Shown: positions 12,440 to 23,873 of the stretch, piece after piece
How the letters are laid out: the number at the start of each line of letters is the position of its first letter
Position numbering within the stretch: position 1 is the first letter of the stretch
NCBI RefSeq assembly: GCF_023856365.1
Contig: NC_064548.1
Location: forward strand, 21,066,461-21,130,460
Length of the DNA stretch: 64,000 nt
Direction of reading: 5' to 3'
Source of the DNA: Brienomyrus brachyistius
Lineage: Eukaryota; Chordata; Actinopteri; Osteoglossiformes; Mormyridae
Notes under the pieces: model-generated
What the model saw: only the letters and a program-made list of their open reading frames with translations
Databases searched by the model: none
Told to the model about the DNA's origin: nothing
Position numbers and translations under genes: made by a program

Positions 12440-12620
12440 GCATAGAAGATGGTTTGCAGCTCCAGGTTAGTGGTGGTGGGAGAAACAAAACATGCCGATA
12501 AGATGGGACACGTCATGAGTGAGGCAAGGGGGGGGACAGATCGATAGAGATAACTGCGGTGACCTGACTCTCCCCAGAGACGGACGACTGCCCCTTTATC
12601 ATCAATTTCCCTTTTAGAAA
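12440..12620 (+). repeat. Unnamed dispersed repeat, copy 2 of a diverged pair
   Basis: Homologous by ordered blocks to 7530-7715. Conserved parts include ATGCCGATA, a GGACAGATCGATAGAGATAA block, GGTGACCTGACTCTC and CCCAGAGACGGACG. The frame running through it on the minus strand is an artefact of the repeat and has no recognisable domain. Confidence 0.55.
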
Positions 12621-12624
12621 AGTC

Positions 12625-14812
12625 CATTCAGCACAAGGGTATTGCAGGGTGATTATTCCGCAACTGAGATGAATAACATGCGGAGCTGCAGGGGAGATTC
12701 TAGGATTGTTTTAAGGCGAGGGGCATAACAGGGGCCAACATTCATGCAGAGGAGCCAATCTTATCATTAGCCAATGATATGCTTTGAATTGATGAGTGAC
12801 AGATGAGGGGGGCGGGGGTACTCCATGGACCAATCAGCTTTCAGCGGGGGCCAGTGCCCCTATAGCCCCACCCCTGTATACTACCCTACACAAGCTGAGA
12901 TATAAGGTTCATGTGCATCTGGACTGGCTTCCACAGACTAGTGTGTTTCACAGACACCAGCCAAACCCTCGTCAAATGAGCTGCAAAGCTGATCAAGAAG
13001 AACCCTGAATGGAAGATTAGACAATGGCCACTTTCTCTTGGTGTTACCTTCTTGATAATTTAAGGGTTAGGCAGTAGTTATAACTATAATATAAAATATG
13101 ATTCTGATTGGGTATCTGTTTGGAACCTGTCCAAGTCTGTAAGGCCTGTCTGGTTGAAAAACATCATCCAGCACGTGTTTTGGAAGGTGAACGACTGTAA
13201 GAAATCAGCCATTGTAACCGTACAGAACTGCAGGCGGCTCGCGCGCGCACACACACAGCAAGACACACACAAACACTGACACGGTTCTCCAGCGAGAATA
13301 ACACCCTAATAGGCCCGCCTGTAATGAATGCTCACATGTAAATTGCCACTTAGTTTAAAATCCTTCCCGCTCTTATTCTGTCACTCAGGATGTTGCCAGG
13401 AGATTGAGCGCCCAGACATCTGTCATGAATGCCAGAGACAAATAGATATTCCGTAGTAATATAATTAAGGAACAAGATTGCTGGCAATGAGGTGATGGAC
13501 AAGAATGAAGTAATAGCCAGATATGGCAGCAGGTGCTATAGTGTTTATAAAAACAGAGCCATAATGAAGCATTCTGCAAATCCCAAAGAGATGCAGTGCT
13601 TGGTCGATCCCAACGGGTCTCTCAGCCTGCTTTAGTAAATGTGTCGCGGTTTCGCTATTTTCTGTAAATGGAAAAACGTGTTAAAATACAGGAGTGGCAG
13701 ATGAAATATTTGACACGCGATCTCTAAGTGTCACCGATGCAAATTAGCTAGTTATCTGGTACGTGCAAAAGGCTCAAAGATAAAAGCCGCGGATGTACCT
13801 GCCACGGTGGCCTCGTTCTCGGGACTATGAGAAATGCGAGTGACTTTGAGTGAGGTGTGATGGTGGCAGGGATTCCGGCAGTGATAGTGCCACTGAGAGG
13901 GAAACTAACCCATGTGCACAGTTCAGGGTGCAAACTTCACAGGAACTGGCGCTAAAGTGTGATCCTGTACACATCTGGTGACACACATCCGCAGACTCAG
14001 GTCAGCTACACCGCCCGCCCCCCCCAAGCCCACTGGCCCTTCCCATGATGAATCATGCGTTTGCTAGCCGTGTTACATTTTTATAGCCATCAGCATAAAA
14101 TATTACCACAAACTATAACAATCAGTTATGGACAGAGTATGGTAACCTGCATGAATAAATACATTTCATTTTATTTTTTTATTTTCTGGGTGTCCATAAT
14201 ATAATGACTGCAGACTCCTGCATTAATTACATACACCTGTTACTCATTTAGACTCTGTGTCAGACAGGGTAATGTAGTCTCAAGTGTTTCGTCATGTACT
14301 GAGGTCTATAAATACTTCTCACTTCTCTCTCAGCTCTTCTTTACCACCAGTAAAACGGTAGATCTATTTTTTTTCCCCACTTTATAGGTGACTTGTCGCG
14401 TTTCTTTGAGGAACTTCATTAGATTGTGGTACTACCATAAAATGAGAGATGTTTGCACTGAACAGAGGAGCTTTAAATGCCCCTTCGAACCCGTGAAGTT
14501 TTTTCAGACCTTTCGTCCGCAATTCGCTCGCTGAAAATGTTACGGTGGACCAGGCCGCACGGCAGAGCGCAGAAGATGCCGCTGAAGCTCGTCACGTGAC
14601 GGGAATCCCGGAAGGAAGCTGCTCATTTGTATTCTCCCGCAGACTCCTGTATTCGCTCATCGACTTAATGGTCGTTAGCTGTTTCAGCAGCTAGGGAGTG
14701 TGAGGGATATTTCTGTCTGGAAAGGCAGCGGCGCCGGTGGCATTCAGAGCAGCTCCTGAAATGTTTAATCGTCTTGATCCTTTACCTAAGATACAAAAAC
14801 TGTACTCTGGGC
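12625..14812. other. Intergenic sequence; mildly GC/CpG-rich block at 14500-14760
   Basis: Unique sequence with a CGCGCGCACACACA tract near 13240. The 14500-14760 part has several CpG dinucleotides. Nothing identifies a promoter or exon. Confidence 0.45.
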
Positions 14813-14815
14813 AGC

Positions 14816-14849
14816 TGTGTGTGTATGTGTGTGTGTGTGTGTGTGTGTG
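14816..14849. repeat. (TG)n microsatellite
   Basis: About 17 TG units with a single TATG interruption. Confidence 0.95.
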
Positions 14850-15230
14850 GTTGGCACGATGCTGCGGATCAGCATTCGGTGCATGTAGAAGAAGATGAAT
14901 GGAAATGCTGTACGAGCATGTACCTACACTAACCTTTAAATGTTACACTGCCTGATGTGAAGAACATGCCTGTGTCGTACAAAACAGCAGTAGCTGATGG
15001 CTAAGGATAGTCGGAGATGCCAATTAGCCTAAACCTGAAGAACCCAGCTGAGAAAGGACTGCCCTTCTCACACAGAGCAGGGGTGAGCTTCCAACACCCC
15101 AAGCCTGAAGGTGTAAGACCACCCTATTCCACAATGACTTATTTAGAAAACGTTTTAATAATATTCTCAGGATTTTTCTCACTTGATTATATTCATATTA
15201 CCAATAAACTGCTGAGTACAATTAACTTCA
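14850..15230. other. Intergenic sequence, no feature seen
   Basis: Unique sequence between two microsatellites. Confidence 0.6.
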
Positions 15231-15231
15231 C

Positions 15232-15271
<40 letters not shown>
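15232..15271. repeat. (TAA)13 microsatellite
   Basis: Uninterrupted TAA/ATA repeats. They create a poly-Leu frame on the minus strand with no meaning. Confidence 0.95.
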
Positions 15272-15274
<3 letters not shown>

Positions 15275-15501
15275 GAACATAGATTTTCTTGTGGTTATAA
15301 TTAAAATGTTTATGTTTGTTTGAGAGTTATAGGCCACAGTGAAACAGCAGAGACAAACCATGATGGATTTTAATATTGACCAAACTGCATTAGTTAGTAG
15401 TGAAGGAAATTAACTTTCCTCTGAAGCTTATTCCCTTCCCACGTCATTAGTTCACTGCTGGTGTATAATCACAAACACACGCACACACACAGGTTTGTAG
15501 T

Positions 15502-15850
15502 TATATCTTAGTGGGGACTCTCCACTCATTTCTGTGGGGAAATACTAATCCCAATATGACGACCTTAACCCCTACCCAGCCCTAACCATAACTATCCATC
15601 CATCCATTTTCCAAACCGCTTATCCTACTGGGTCGCGGGGGGTCCGGAGCCTATCCCGGATGCAATGGGCACGAGGCAGGAAATAACCCAGGACGGGGGG
15701 CCAGCCCATCGCAGGGCACAACCTTAACTATAAGTAACAAAACTAAATACGAGACTTTTGGAAGTTTTAGTTTTTTGATTGCATTCATAGACCTTGTGTC
15801 TCCCATAAGGCCGAAATAACAGGTTTTTATTACATTTCGGGGACATCTGA
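15502..15850 (-). mobile_element. GGGGACC-ended MITE-like repeat, copy 1, split by a SINE
   Basis: It is the reverse complement of the copy at 16988-17173. It keeps the GTGGGGAC end, the CATTTCTGTGGGG block, a telomere-like CCTAACC-rich middle, the TTTTTGATTGCATTCA block and the far GGGGACA end. The inner part is interrupted at 15594-15719 by a 5'-truncated SINE. Four copies of the family are present in the window, usually beside GT/CA microsatellites. Inverted GGGGAC ends suggest a non-autonomous DNA element; no family name is claimed. Confidence 0.6.
15594..15719 (-). mobile_element. 5'-truncated V-SINE-like insertion with 10-bp target duplication
   Basis: Only the SINE 3' part remains, from its ATCCATCCATTTTCC tail to GCAGGGCAC. 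It is bounded by AACCATAACT (15584-15593) and AACCTTAACT (15720-15729), a 9/10 direct repeat. Joining the flanks restores an uninterrupted host repeat like those at 17.0 and 41.7 kb. This is the signature of target-primed reverse transcription with 5' truncation, and it dates the SINE as younger than the host repeat. Confidence 0.85.
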
Positions 15851-15862
15851 TAATATATGCAG

Positions 15863-16936
15863 TATATGGACAAAAATATTGGGACATTCCTCTCAAATGA
15901 TTGAATTCATTATTCAGACCCACAGGTGTATAAAATCAAGCACTTAGCCATGCTGTCAGGTTTACAAACATCTGTGAAAGAAAGGGTCGTTCTGAAGAGG
16001 TCAGTGAATTCAGGCGTGGTGCTCTCAGAAGATGCCACCTTTGCAGTAAGTCAGTTTGTGAAATTTCTTCCCTGATATATATCCCATGGTCACCAGTAAG
16101 TGGTATTATTGCAAAGTGGAAGCATTTAGGAACAGCAGAAACACAGCCACATAATGGCAGACCACGTAAGGTAGCAGAGCTGGGTTGCAGAGTGCTGAGG
16201 TGCATAATGCATAAAAGTCGCCAACACTCAGTAACTGCAGAGTTCCAAACTTCCTCTGGCATTAAGCCCAACACACACACTGAATGCCAGGAGCTTCAGG
16301 AATGGGCTTCCATGGCTGAGCAGCAGCATGCAAGCCTCACATCGCCACACATAATTCCAAGCATCGCATGGAGTGCTGTAAAACCTGCTGCCACTTGACT
16401 CTGGAGCAATGGAAATGTCTTCTGTGGACTGACGAATCATGCTGCTCTATCCAGCAGTCTGATGGACGAGTCTGGGTTTGTTTGGATGCCATGAGAGCGT
16501 CACCTGCCTGACTGCATTGTACCAACTGTAAAGTTTGGTGGAGGAGGAATAAGGGGCTGGACTTGGTCGCTGAAAAATTCCAGTGGAGATTCAGCATACT
16601 AAGATATTTGGTTAGATATTATGCTTGCAATTTTGTGGTAACAGTTTGGAAAAGGCCCTTTGACTGTGCCTCAGTGCACAAAGCTAGGACCCTAAAGACA
16701 TAGATGGGTGAGTTTGGTGTTGAAGAATTTGACTGGTCTGCGCAGAACCCTGACCTCAACCCCGTCAAACACCTTTGGGATGAACCAGAACGGAGATTGT
16801 GAGCCAGGCCTTCACGTCCGACATCAGTGTCTGACCTCACCAATGCACTTCTGAATGAATGGGCAAAAATTCCGACAGACACATAACAAAATCTTATCGA
16901 AAGCCTTCCCAGGAGAGTGGCAGCTGTTATAGCTGC
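15863..16936 (+). pseudogene. Tc1/mariner-superfamily transposase relic
   Basis: The left end TATATGGACAAAAATATTGG resembles the terminal repeat of a common fish Tc1/mariner-type element. Plus-strand frames carry decayed transposase pieces in order: a WTDES block near 16427 (cf. the W(S/T)DE catalytic-Asp motif), GRVWV, KVWWRRNKG, then NPDLNPVKHLWDE near 16750, matching the hallmark SPDLNPIEHLWDE motif with the last catalytic acidic residue region. After that comes a C-terminal helix rich in RPSRPTSVSDL-like residues. The pieces lie in different frames with stops, so it is inactive. The right end stops at AGCTGTTATAGCTGCA and lacks the expected inverted terminal repeat, so the copy is 3'-truncated. 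It sits between two inverted GGGGACC repeats. Confidence 0.8.
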
Positions 16937-16987
16937 ACTTACACGGCATCATCACTCTCTGTCTGTATGTGTGGGTCAGATATACAA

Positions 16988-17173
16988 CATATTGTGGGGA
17001 CCACATTTTTTTCAGTCCCCACAAGGGGAAATTCAATTTTATAAAAGCCTATGACTGCAATCAAAAACTAAGACATGGCTAATTGTAAGGCTGGGTGGGG
17101 GTTAAGGTTGTCATTGTTGGGATTAGGGTTCTGCCCATAGAAATGAATGGATGGTCCCCACAAGGGTATGAGT
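16988..17173 (+). mobile_element. GGGGACC-ended MITE-like repeat, copy 2
   Basis: The ends TTGTGGGGACCA and TGGTCCCCACAA are perfect 12-bp inverted repeats. The interior has TGACTGCAATCAAAAA, GGGGTTAAGGTTGTCAT and CCCATAGAAATGAATGGA blocks shared with copies at 15.5, 41.7 and 48.3 kb. A (TG)n tract follows directly. Confidence 0.7.
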
Positions 17174-17180
17174 ACAGCTC

Positions 17181-17213
17181 TGTGTGTGTGTGTGCGTGTG
17201 TGTGTGTGTGTGT
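17181..17213. repeat. (TG)n microsatellite
   Basis: About 16 TG units with one CG change, adjoining the MITE-like repeat. Confidence 0.95.
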
Positions 17214-17214
17214 C

Positions 17215-18410
17215 TGGGAAAGCTGTGTTTTCTGTTTATCAGAGTAAAGAGGGATTTCCGGATGTAACAAAGGTATAAGATTCCAATACAGGGCCAATCA
17301 GTTAAAAATGGTCAAGGTTACTTAGCAACTATCCATTATGAAACATCAATTATAAGTAATTACTATAATTTAAGACAATCTTGGAACCAATCCAATAATT
17401 TTATTACTGAGGACTGAAAAGGGGATAATATTACATATAAAATTACAGCCATTTCAAATAATACAAAATAATTTAAGGTAACAGGGGAAGTGCATTTGAA
17501 GAATCTCAAACACAGGCTTACAATAACATTAAAACTGAGCAATTATCAAAACTATTATTGACACAAACAGTACAGTGTCCTGCAGAATTACTCGAGGGCT
17601 TCCCAAGAGACATTATGAAGTTAATATATAAATAAATTTATGGTAATTGTCTGTTATAATTTTGCTGCCACAGTGGAAATCCAATGTTCTTTTTCTTTTT
17701 ACCACAAAAGGCTAGTACCCAGTGTTTTTCAGGCATGAAGCAGCAGACGAACAAATTACTTTTCTATTCAGAGTTGACAAGAGGAAGAAAATTCAATTAC
17801 GGCATCTTTCCAGGTGTCCGTGCTGCTTCAGCTGCAAGCATCAGCAGTGGTCTTTAAGCTAAATTTGTCACGTCAAGTAAAACGGCTTCCCTCATAGATG
17901 CTCTCACTCAAAAAAATACACAAAAGGTACATGCTCAATATAATTTCCTGTGGGCTCTTATCATGGAGGATAATTCATGCGATCTACAGAGTATCGTGTT
18001 ATTATTCAACTCACATTGTGATAAAATGACATGTCAAAAAAGTATTAAAGTGAGTCATCCCAATTTGTATAGTCATAAGTACTGTAAAAGCACATTTAAA
18101 AACTACTTTCATATTATATATTGTGGCAGGTTATGAGGGGGAGGGCCGTCAGAGGCCCAGACAAAGACAGGATTTAAAGAAAAAAAGCCTTTTTATTAAC
18201 CAGAAAACTCCCCTTACTTTCTCTCTAAAGTCAGAGAGATATGAATAAATTATATTGAGGCTCCTTTCGGGTGCCTGTCCGTGGTACAAGTGGCGTGCAC
18301 TTCTGAAGTTCCAGCAGGGCTGCAGCTACGGATTTCAGGCCCCATGAAAGCTAATCTTATTGGGCCCTTCAACCCAGACCAATTTAAATATGTTTATATC
18401 CTGAATTTCA
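17215..18410. other. AT-rich intergenic sequence, no feature seen
   Basis: Long AT-rich unique stretch. No exon, no shared repeat and no simple-sequence array was recognised. Confidence 0.55.
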
Positions 18411-18977
18411 TTCAATGGGGTGTCCATCGGAGGCACCAATGGGGTTTCTGTCTGAGGATCCTGTGGGAAGCCCATAGAATGTACCAGAGGGGTATCTGTC
18501 GGAGGTTCCTGTACGGTACCCATCAAAGGTCCCATTCTGGGGTTTCTGTGAGGTGCTCATGTGTAATTTACTAATTGGGTGCCTATCTGAGGTTCCAGTG
18601 GAGTATCTGTCTGAAGTTCCTGTGGCTGAGGTTCCGGTGGGGTGCCTATCTGAGGTTCCAGTGGGGTATCTGTCTGAGGTTTCTGTGGCTGAGGTTCCAG
18701 TGGGGTGTCGGTCTGAGGTTCCAGTGGAGTATCTGTCTGAAGTTCCTGTGGCTGAGGTTCCAGTGGGGTATCTGTCTGAGGTTTCTGTGGCTGAGGTTCC
18801 AGTGGGGTGTCGGTCTGAGGTTCCAGTGGAGTATCTGTCTGAAGTTCCTGTGGCTGAGGTTCCAGTGGGGTGCCTATCTGAGGTTCCAGTGGGGTATCTG
18901 TCTGAAGTTCCTGTGGCTGAGGTTCCAGTGGGGTGTCGATCTGAGGATCCCATGGCTGAGGTTCCAGTGGGATGTCT
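18411..18977. repeat. Minisatellite with 15-, 24- and 39-bp modules
   Basis: The clean part (18589-18977) is built from a GAGGTTCCAGTGGGG core followed by TATCTGTCT-type or TGTCGGTCT-type spacers and a GAGGTTCCTGTGGCT-type core. Successive modules measure 39, 24, 39, 24, 39, 39, 24, 39, 24, 39, 24 and 15 bp, so the dominant composite period is 63 bp. Degenerate units extend left to about 18411. Because every module is a multiple of 3, several frames stay open, including a 211-codon minus-strand frame of TGTSDRYP/TGTSATG-like repeats and a plus-strand frame of SEVPVGYL/AEVPVG repeats. Nothing else supports translation. Confidence 0.9.
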
Positions 18978-18979
18978 CA

Positions 18980-19395
18980 CTGTTTCCCTTTGTACATATT
19001 CATGGATTTCCATGGAATACAAGAGTTGTAACTGTGTAAACATTACTGACGTTCTTTAAATGTGGGAGAGAAATATGAAAACAAATTGAGACGCTTTTCA
19101 AATTCAATTGCTTCCCAAAGTCCTGGAATACTCACATTCCAGCAGACTTCAATTTTTTCTGCACCAAGATTTATAAATATAATGACATTTATTTGAAAGA
19201 GAGCATCAACAGCAGATGTCTAGGTTTCTAAGGCTCCCTAAATATATTCCCTGAGCCACATGGTTCTCTGACAGACAGCTTATTCACATGTGCCAGATAT
19301 ACACACTGAATCTGTTAGGAGGACTGAAGAGAACTAAAGGTGTGTGTTTGAGATCTCCTCCAGCTTCTGTGGCATTAATGTGTGACCTATGCATC
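18980..19395. other. Intergenic sequence, no feature seen
   Basis: Unique sequence between the minisatellite and the LINE relic. Confidence 0.6.
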
Positions 19396-19399
19396 TCTG

Positions 19400-20795
19400 C
19401 ATTGTGGTAGGTCTGTGTCCTGGGACTGCTCTGCACTGGATTGACTCATACCTGTCAGACAGATCATTCCAAGTGGCTTGGGGTGCTGAGGTATCTAAAT
19501 CACATCAGGTAGCAACCAGTGTTCCCCAAGGCTCTGTCCTTGGTCCTCTCCTCTTCTCTCTTTACATTAGCTTTCTAGGTCAGTCTTCTGCTACCACTGC
19601 TATGTACATAACATCAAGATCTACTTGACCATCTCTTATGATGACACAACAGTCTCTGCCCAGATCTCTGCATGTCTGGCTGACATAGTATGCTGGATGA
19701 GGGACCATCACCTCCAGCTTAACCTTTCCAAAACTTCTTGCTATCCTTGTCAGCCCTAGCATCCACCATGACATCACTATTCAGCTTTGATCATCCACAC
19801 TGTCTCCATCAAGGTCTGTTAGGAACCTACAGTAGGTACTCCCTATCTTGCAGGTTTGTCCTGCATAACATGAGGCCATTTCTGTCTGAATATGCAGCTC
19901 AGCTTCTAGTCTAGCACTTGTTATCCCAAGACTAGACTACTGTAACTCTGTACTAGCAGGTCTACCAGCTTGTGCTGTCAGACCACTGCAGATGATTCAA
20001 AACTCCGCAGCACATCTGATATTCAGTCAGCCCAAACATTCTCATGTCATACCCCTCCTGTTCTCTCTTCACTGGCTCTACACCAAGTCCTTGCTGCTGG
20101 CTTACAGGTCCATCAATGGAGGCATCCATCTCCAACTAGAGCAGGGAGTAGGGAACCTGATCCATGGAGAGTGTGGGTGCGGGTTTTTGGGATGGCCTCT
20201 CAATCAGCCAATAACAGTGGATTCCAAGGACTGGAGTTGAGAATCGCTGTTTTATTATTGGCTGACTGAGAGGTCATCCCAAAAACCCGCACCGGCTCTC
20301 CATGGATCAGGTTCCCTACCCCTGATCTAGAGGCTTCTCATGACTTATGTCCCATCTTGCCCCCTTCAGCCAGCAAACCAACGCTGTTTAGACCTCCCTC
20401 CATCATGCGAGAAGGGTCACTACAGATGGTTCACTTTTGTGGTTCCCCGATGGTAGAATGAGCTGCGGAAGCATGTCCGATCATCAGACTCCCTCTTTAC
20501 CTTCAAAAAGCCTCTTAACTCAAGTGTTCCACAAATTCCTTTACTATTTGAATGCTATTTGAATGCTGTTATGTTGCATTTACTGAATAGTCTTATTAGA
20601 TTTTTACTTTATTAATAGTTATTCTTAATAGTCATGCAGCCAGAGGGTAGCTCCTGCTCCACAACTGCTTACACTTACCTATCTGCATTTATGCCTAGTT
20701 GACTCATTGACATCATGATTGTTTACAATGTGCAATTTGCATTGCATCATTTTCAACAAAAGAGTTTGCTAAATATGTAAATGTAATATGTGAAT
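19400..20795 (+). pseudogene. L2-clade LINE reverse transcriptase relic with 3' tail, split by a MITE
   Basis: The plus strand encodes the C-terminal half of a non-LTR reverse transcriptase. In order: HWIDSYLSDRSFQV, VPQGSVLGPLLFSLYIS (the conserved GxxQGxxLxPLLF-type region), a decayed catalytic site where the expected YADD reads YVHN, RLDYCNSVLAGLPA, and PLQMIQNSAAHLIF. Downstream of the inserted MITE (20142-20324) further C-terminal residues can be followed in decayed frames to about 20530. The 3' end AAAGAGTTTGCTAAATATGT at about 20760-20780 resembles the usual L2 3' tail. Frameshifts and stops are frequent. The endonuclease and 5' region are absent, so it is a 5'-truncated dead copy. Confidence 0.85.
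20142..20324. mobile_element. hAT-like hairpin MITE inserted in the LINE
   Basis: A 183-bp element with ends AGTAGGGAACCTGATCCATG and CATGGATCAGGTTCCCTACC. Long inverted repeats leave a short central segment. Flanking octamers AACTAGAG (20134-20141) and ATCTAGAG (20325-20332) match 7/8, the hAT target-duplication length. LINE coding similarity resumes on the right, which proves insertion. A copy of about 90% identity is at 44351-44530. Confidence 0.85.
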
Positions 20796-20799
20796 GAAA

Positions 20800-21460
20800 A
20801 CGATGACTTGTTCTTGGTCTGCACGAGTTACCCAGTGTGCCCTGCCTCTTGTCGGGACTCTTCACTTTGCTCTTCATTCCTGAAATACTGGAGTTGCTCA
20901 GTTGATGTCACAATCGCCTACAAATGCCAAAAGTCTTGGGAGAATTTTGGACATTGTTTGTTTTTAGGGTTTTCTTTCTCTATAAAAATGCCTTAAACTG
21001 GAAACAATGTTTGCTTTCCTTGTATATTATTCCCCTTCTAAAACCTGCTCTTTGATTTTGTGCTGAGAACGAGGGCCGACTTAAGAAAAATGATGCAGTT
21101 GCACACGTACCTGAATCGGTGGAGCTCCGTGACGAAGGAGCGACTGAGCACATTGAAAATCACATTCGAAGGAACGCTGGAGGCTCCCACAACTGTTTAA
21201 AGTACAAGAGGGTGGGCAAAGCTCATTTTCCTCTTTTTACTTCTCATTTTCCAGCCTCTGGAGTGAGAATGCCAGCCGTGGCCACCTGTTCAAGTAGCTG
21301 ACTCCACAATTGCTGACTTTAAACATCAGCAGTAACTTATGTGCATATTCCCTGCTCTGCCTCCATGATGAAAACTCTCACCCTACAGATGTTTTAGTCT
21401 GTCTAAGCAAAGCTTCTTGTTTATACAGTATTTGCATCATTTGCTGGTCATATGTATATT
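20800..21460. other. Intergenic sequence, no feature seen
   Basis: Unique sequence with short, unremarkable open frames. Confidence 0.55.
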
Positions 21461-21465
21461 TGCCA

Positions 21466-21645
21466 GTTGAATAGGTAGCATTGTTGCCTCACATCTCCAA
21501 GCCTGGGAGATGGGGGCTCTGTGTGAGTTTGCATGTACTCCGTGTGTTCAGGTACACCAGTATCCCCTACAGTCCAAAGACATGCAGTTAGGACAACTGG
21601 TTCCTCTGAACTGCCTGGAGAATATGATTGTGAGTTCTGTCTCTG
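21466..21645 (+). mobile_element. Degenerate V-SINE-like copy
   Basis: It has a GGTAGCATTGTTGCCTCACA head (A-box side), a GTGTGAGTTTGCATGTACTC central block and CAGTCCAAAGACATGCAGTT in the right order, with many substitutions. The 3' tail is lost before the AAT array. Confidence 0.65.
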
Positions 21646-21665
21646 TGCCATAGTTATAAAGCACA

Positions 21666-21727
<62 letters not shown>
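21666..21727. repeat. (AAT)n microsatellite
   Basis: About 20 AAT units with one AAATAAT irregularity. It produces poly-Tyr and poly-Leu frames on the minus strand. Confidence 0.95.
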
Positions 21728-21729
21728 TG

Positions 21730-23870
21730 CAACAGGTAAAAAAAACAAGGCAATTTGAATTGGATGACTAGCAAATATTGTTTGTTTTATGAAAAAGCAT
21801 ATGTTTCTTGGCTGAATGAGCACACTTCACTTTACTTTAGTAAGGACAAAGTGCTACCTGTCTAAATCATTCAGTGCCTGTCTCTTTTCAACAATGCATT
21901 TCTCAGAAACTCCACATGATTCTAAAGGAAGGGCAGAGTTATTAACACGCTGTTAGATCTGGGGACATTTGCTTCACTGTTCCTTGTAAAATGCACAAAT
22001 AAGAAACTGCATTGAGTATAGCTTTGTGAACTTGCATTTACGTTTGGGACTGGGACTATCAGGCAGGTCTATTTCTGGGTATCTTGATATTGTAGCTGTC
22101 CAGCACATATACATTACTGTATTAAAAGCTAGATGTGGACGATGGGTCATTATACGGCTGGCAGAGCTGCCCCTTCTCCTGCACCTGTTACACTAAGTAA
22201 TACACCTGCTAATGCCCTACTGCCTCCGCTTTCTGGCATCTCTCTCTATTCACTATGGACCTTGGACATAAATGCGATCATATGTGACTCGATTAGACAT
22301 AACTTAACATAATTATCAACAATTTATTCTGTTACTGAATGGTTTTACCCAGAGTGCCTTGTGATTACTAAAGCAGGCATTGGTAAGGTGAAAATAGTGT
22401 ATTTGGTAAATCGGTCAGTAGGTGATACCATTAGTGTAGGCAGGGCAGGATTCTGCTATCTGTTAGATAGATTACAAATAGTGCTACATTTTCCAGATGC
22501 TTTCCTGATGTTCATGTTAATATAAGTTAAATAATATGCAGGGTTCTGTAAACACAGGAGTAGCTCAGGAAAATAACCAAGGATTGAGGATTGGCGCACT
22601 GGGAGCCTTGGAGACCAGCACCAGTGTCTCAAACTGGCCCTAAGCTGTAATTTCCTGTTCAGTGGGGGCGTATTATGAAGGCAGATGTGGGTGTTTTCAG
22701 AAGGCAATATCTGAAATGGCCGTACAGAGCAAGAGGTGGTGCAACCTAAGGGGCCTCAAGCAGTGACGGGACTGTGAAGAAGAAGATCTGCTGGTTAGCA
22801 CAGCACTTTTGGCAATGTGTAATTTAAGTGAAGAGGACAGCTTGAATTTCTTGTCCTTTTTCCAGTTGCGTAACCAAGAATTTTCCACAGGGGCTGCACA
22901 CTGTCCGTATCCAGCCTTTCACCTCCCAGTTTTCAGTACCTCCAACTACAGCACGGTCCAACCTATTTTCACGTTTCTTAAGAAAATGTTTTTAACAATA
23001 AACTGTATATATTCCAAATTACCGCGCCTATCTGCAAAAGGTTTAGCTAATTCATTGTGATTACAGTGAATTTATATTTAACTGCTGAAAACTGAACTTC
23101 AGTGTGACGTGGAAATTGAAAACACGTTAAACTGATGTTTTGTTTGCCGTGCAATTCTGAATTCCTTACAGTACATGGGAACAATCAGTTGTGTGCAAAA
23201 CAGCAATGAACCACTACTAACTGTCACAGAATATACAAATAATTAAGTAGAATCGTAATCATGAGCGCAGGATAAGTCTTATCTACTCACGGGATTTCAC
23301 AATGATTAAACGTAAATATTTCTGAAATTTCACATGCAAAAGATGCATACATGTACATCTTTGTGATGGGGGGTGCGTATGCACCTCATGTGCCATGCAT
23401 GGGTATGCCACTGCTTTTATCCAACATGAACTTCCCTGAGCGTGCTCCAAACTTTAAATAGTTCATTATGACCCTATTCTAGAGGGAAGTACCTGACTGC
23501 CTCATGAATCACATGTTCGGCCCGCGGAAGCACAGCCCAAATCCTCTCAGTACAAATAATTCCATAAATCACGATAATGTCATCTTGATTACAAACAGAG
23601 TGTTATCTTGTTTTTCTGACAAATTATATGTATGAAGATTCTTGTCAGATTCTGCAAATTGAATTTTCTCACTTGATGATGAAAGAGAAGAACACAAATA
23701 CCTGCAAGGTTCTCGTCACCTAATCCCTGCCACTTTTCTCACGGTTCAGGTACAGAACAAATCCGCAAGCTGCACCCAGTGGGTGTCGGTCCTCTTTGTA
23801 ATTAAGCCACACCAGGTTTATTGTGGAAGGTCATTTTAAATCAAGAGGACAGATTTAGTTAAATGTTCTA
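21730..23870. other. Intergenic sequence, no gene seen
   Basis: Unique AT-rich sequence. Open frames up to about 80 codons have no recognised motif or splice context. Confidence 0.5.
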
Positions 23871-23873
23871 TCT

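Noticed and set aside
21448..21823. Poly-Tyr and poly-Leu frames on the minus strand
   Set aside because: Translation of an (AAT)n microsatellite. The same holds for the frames at 15.2, 31.4 and 35.6 kb.
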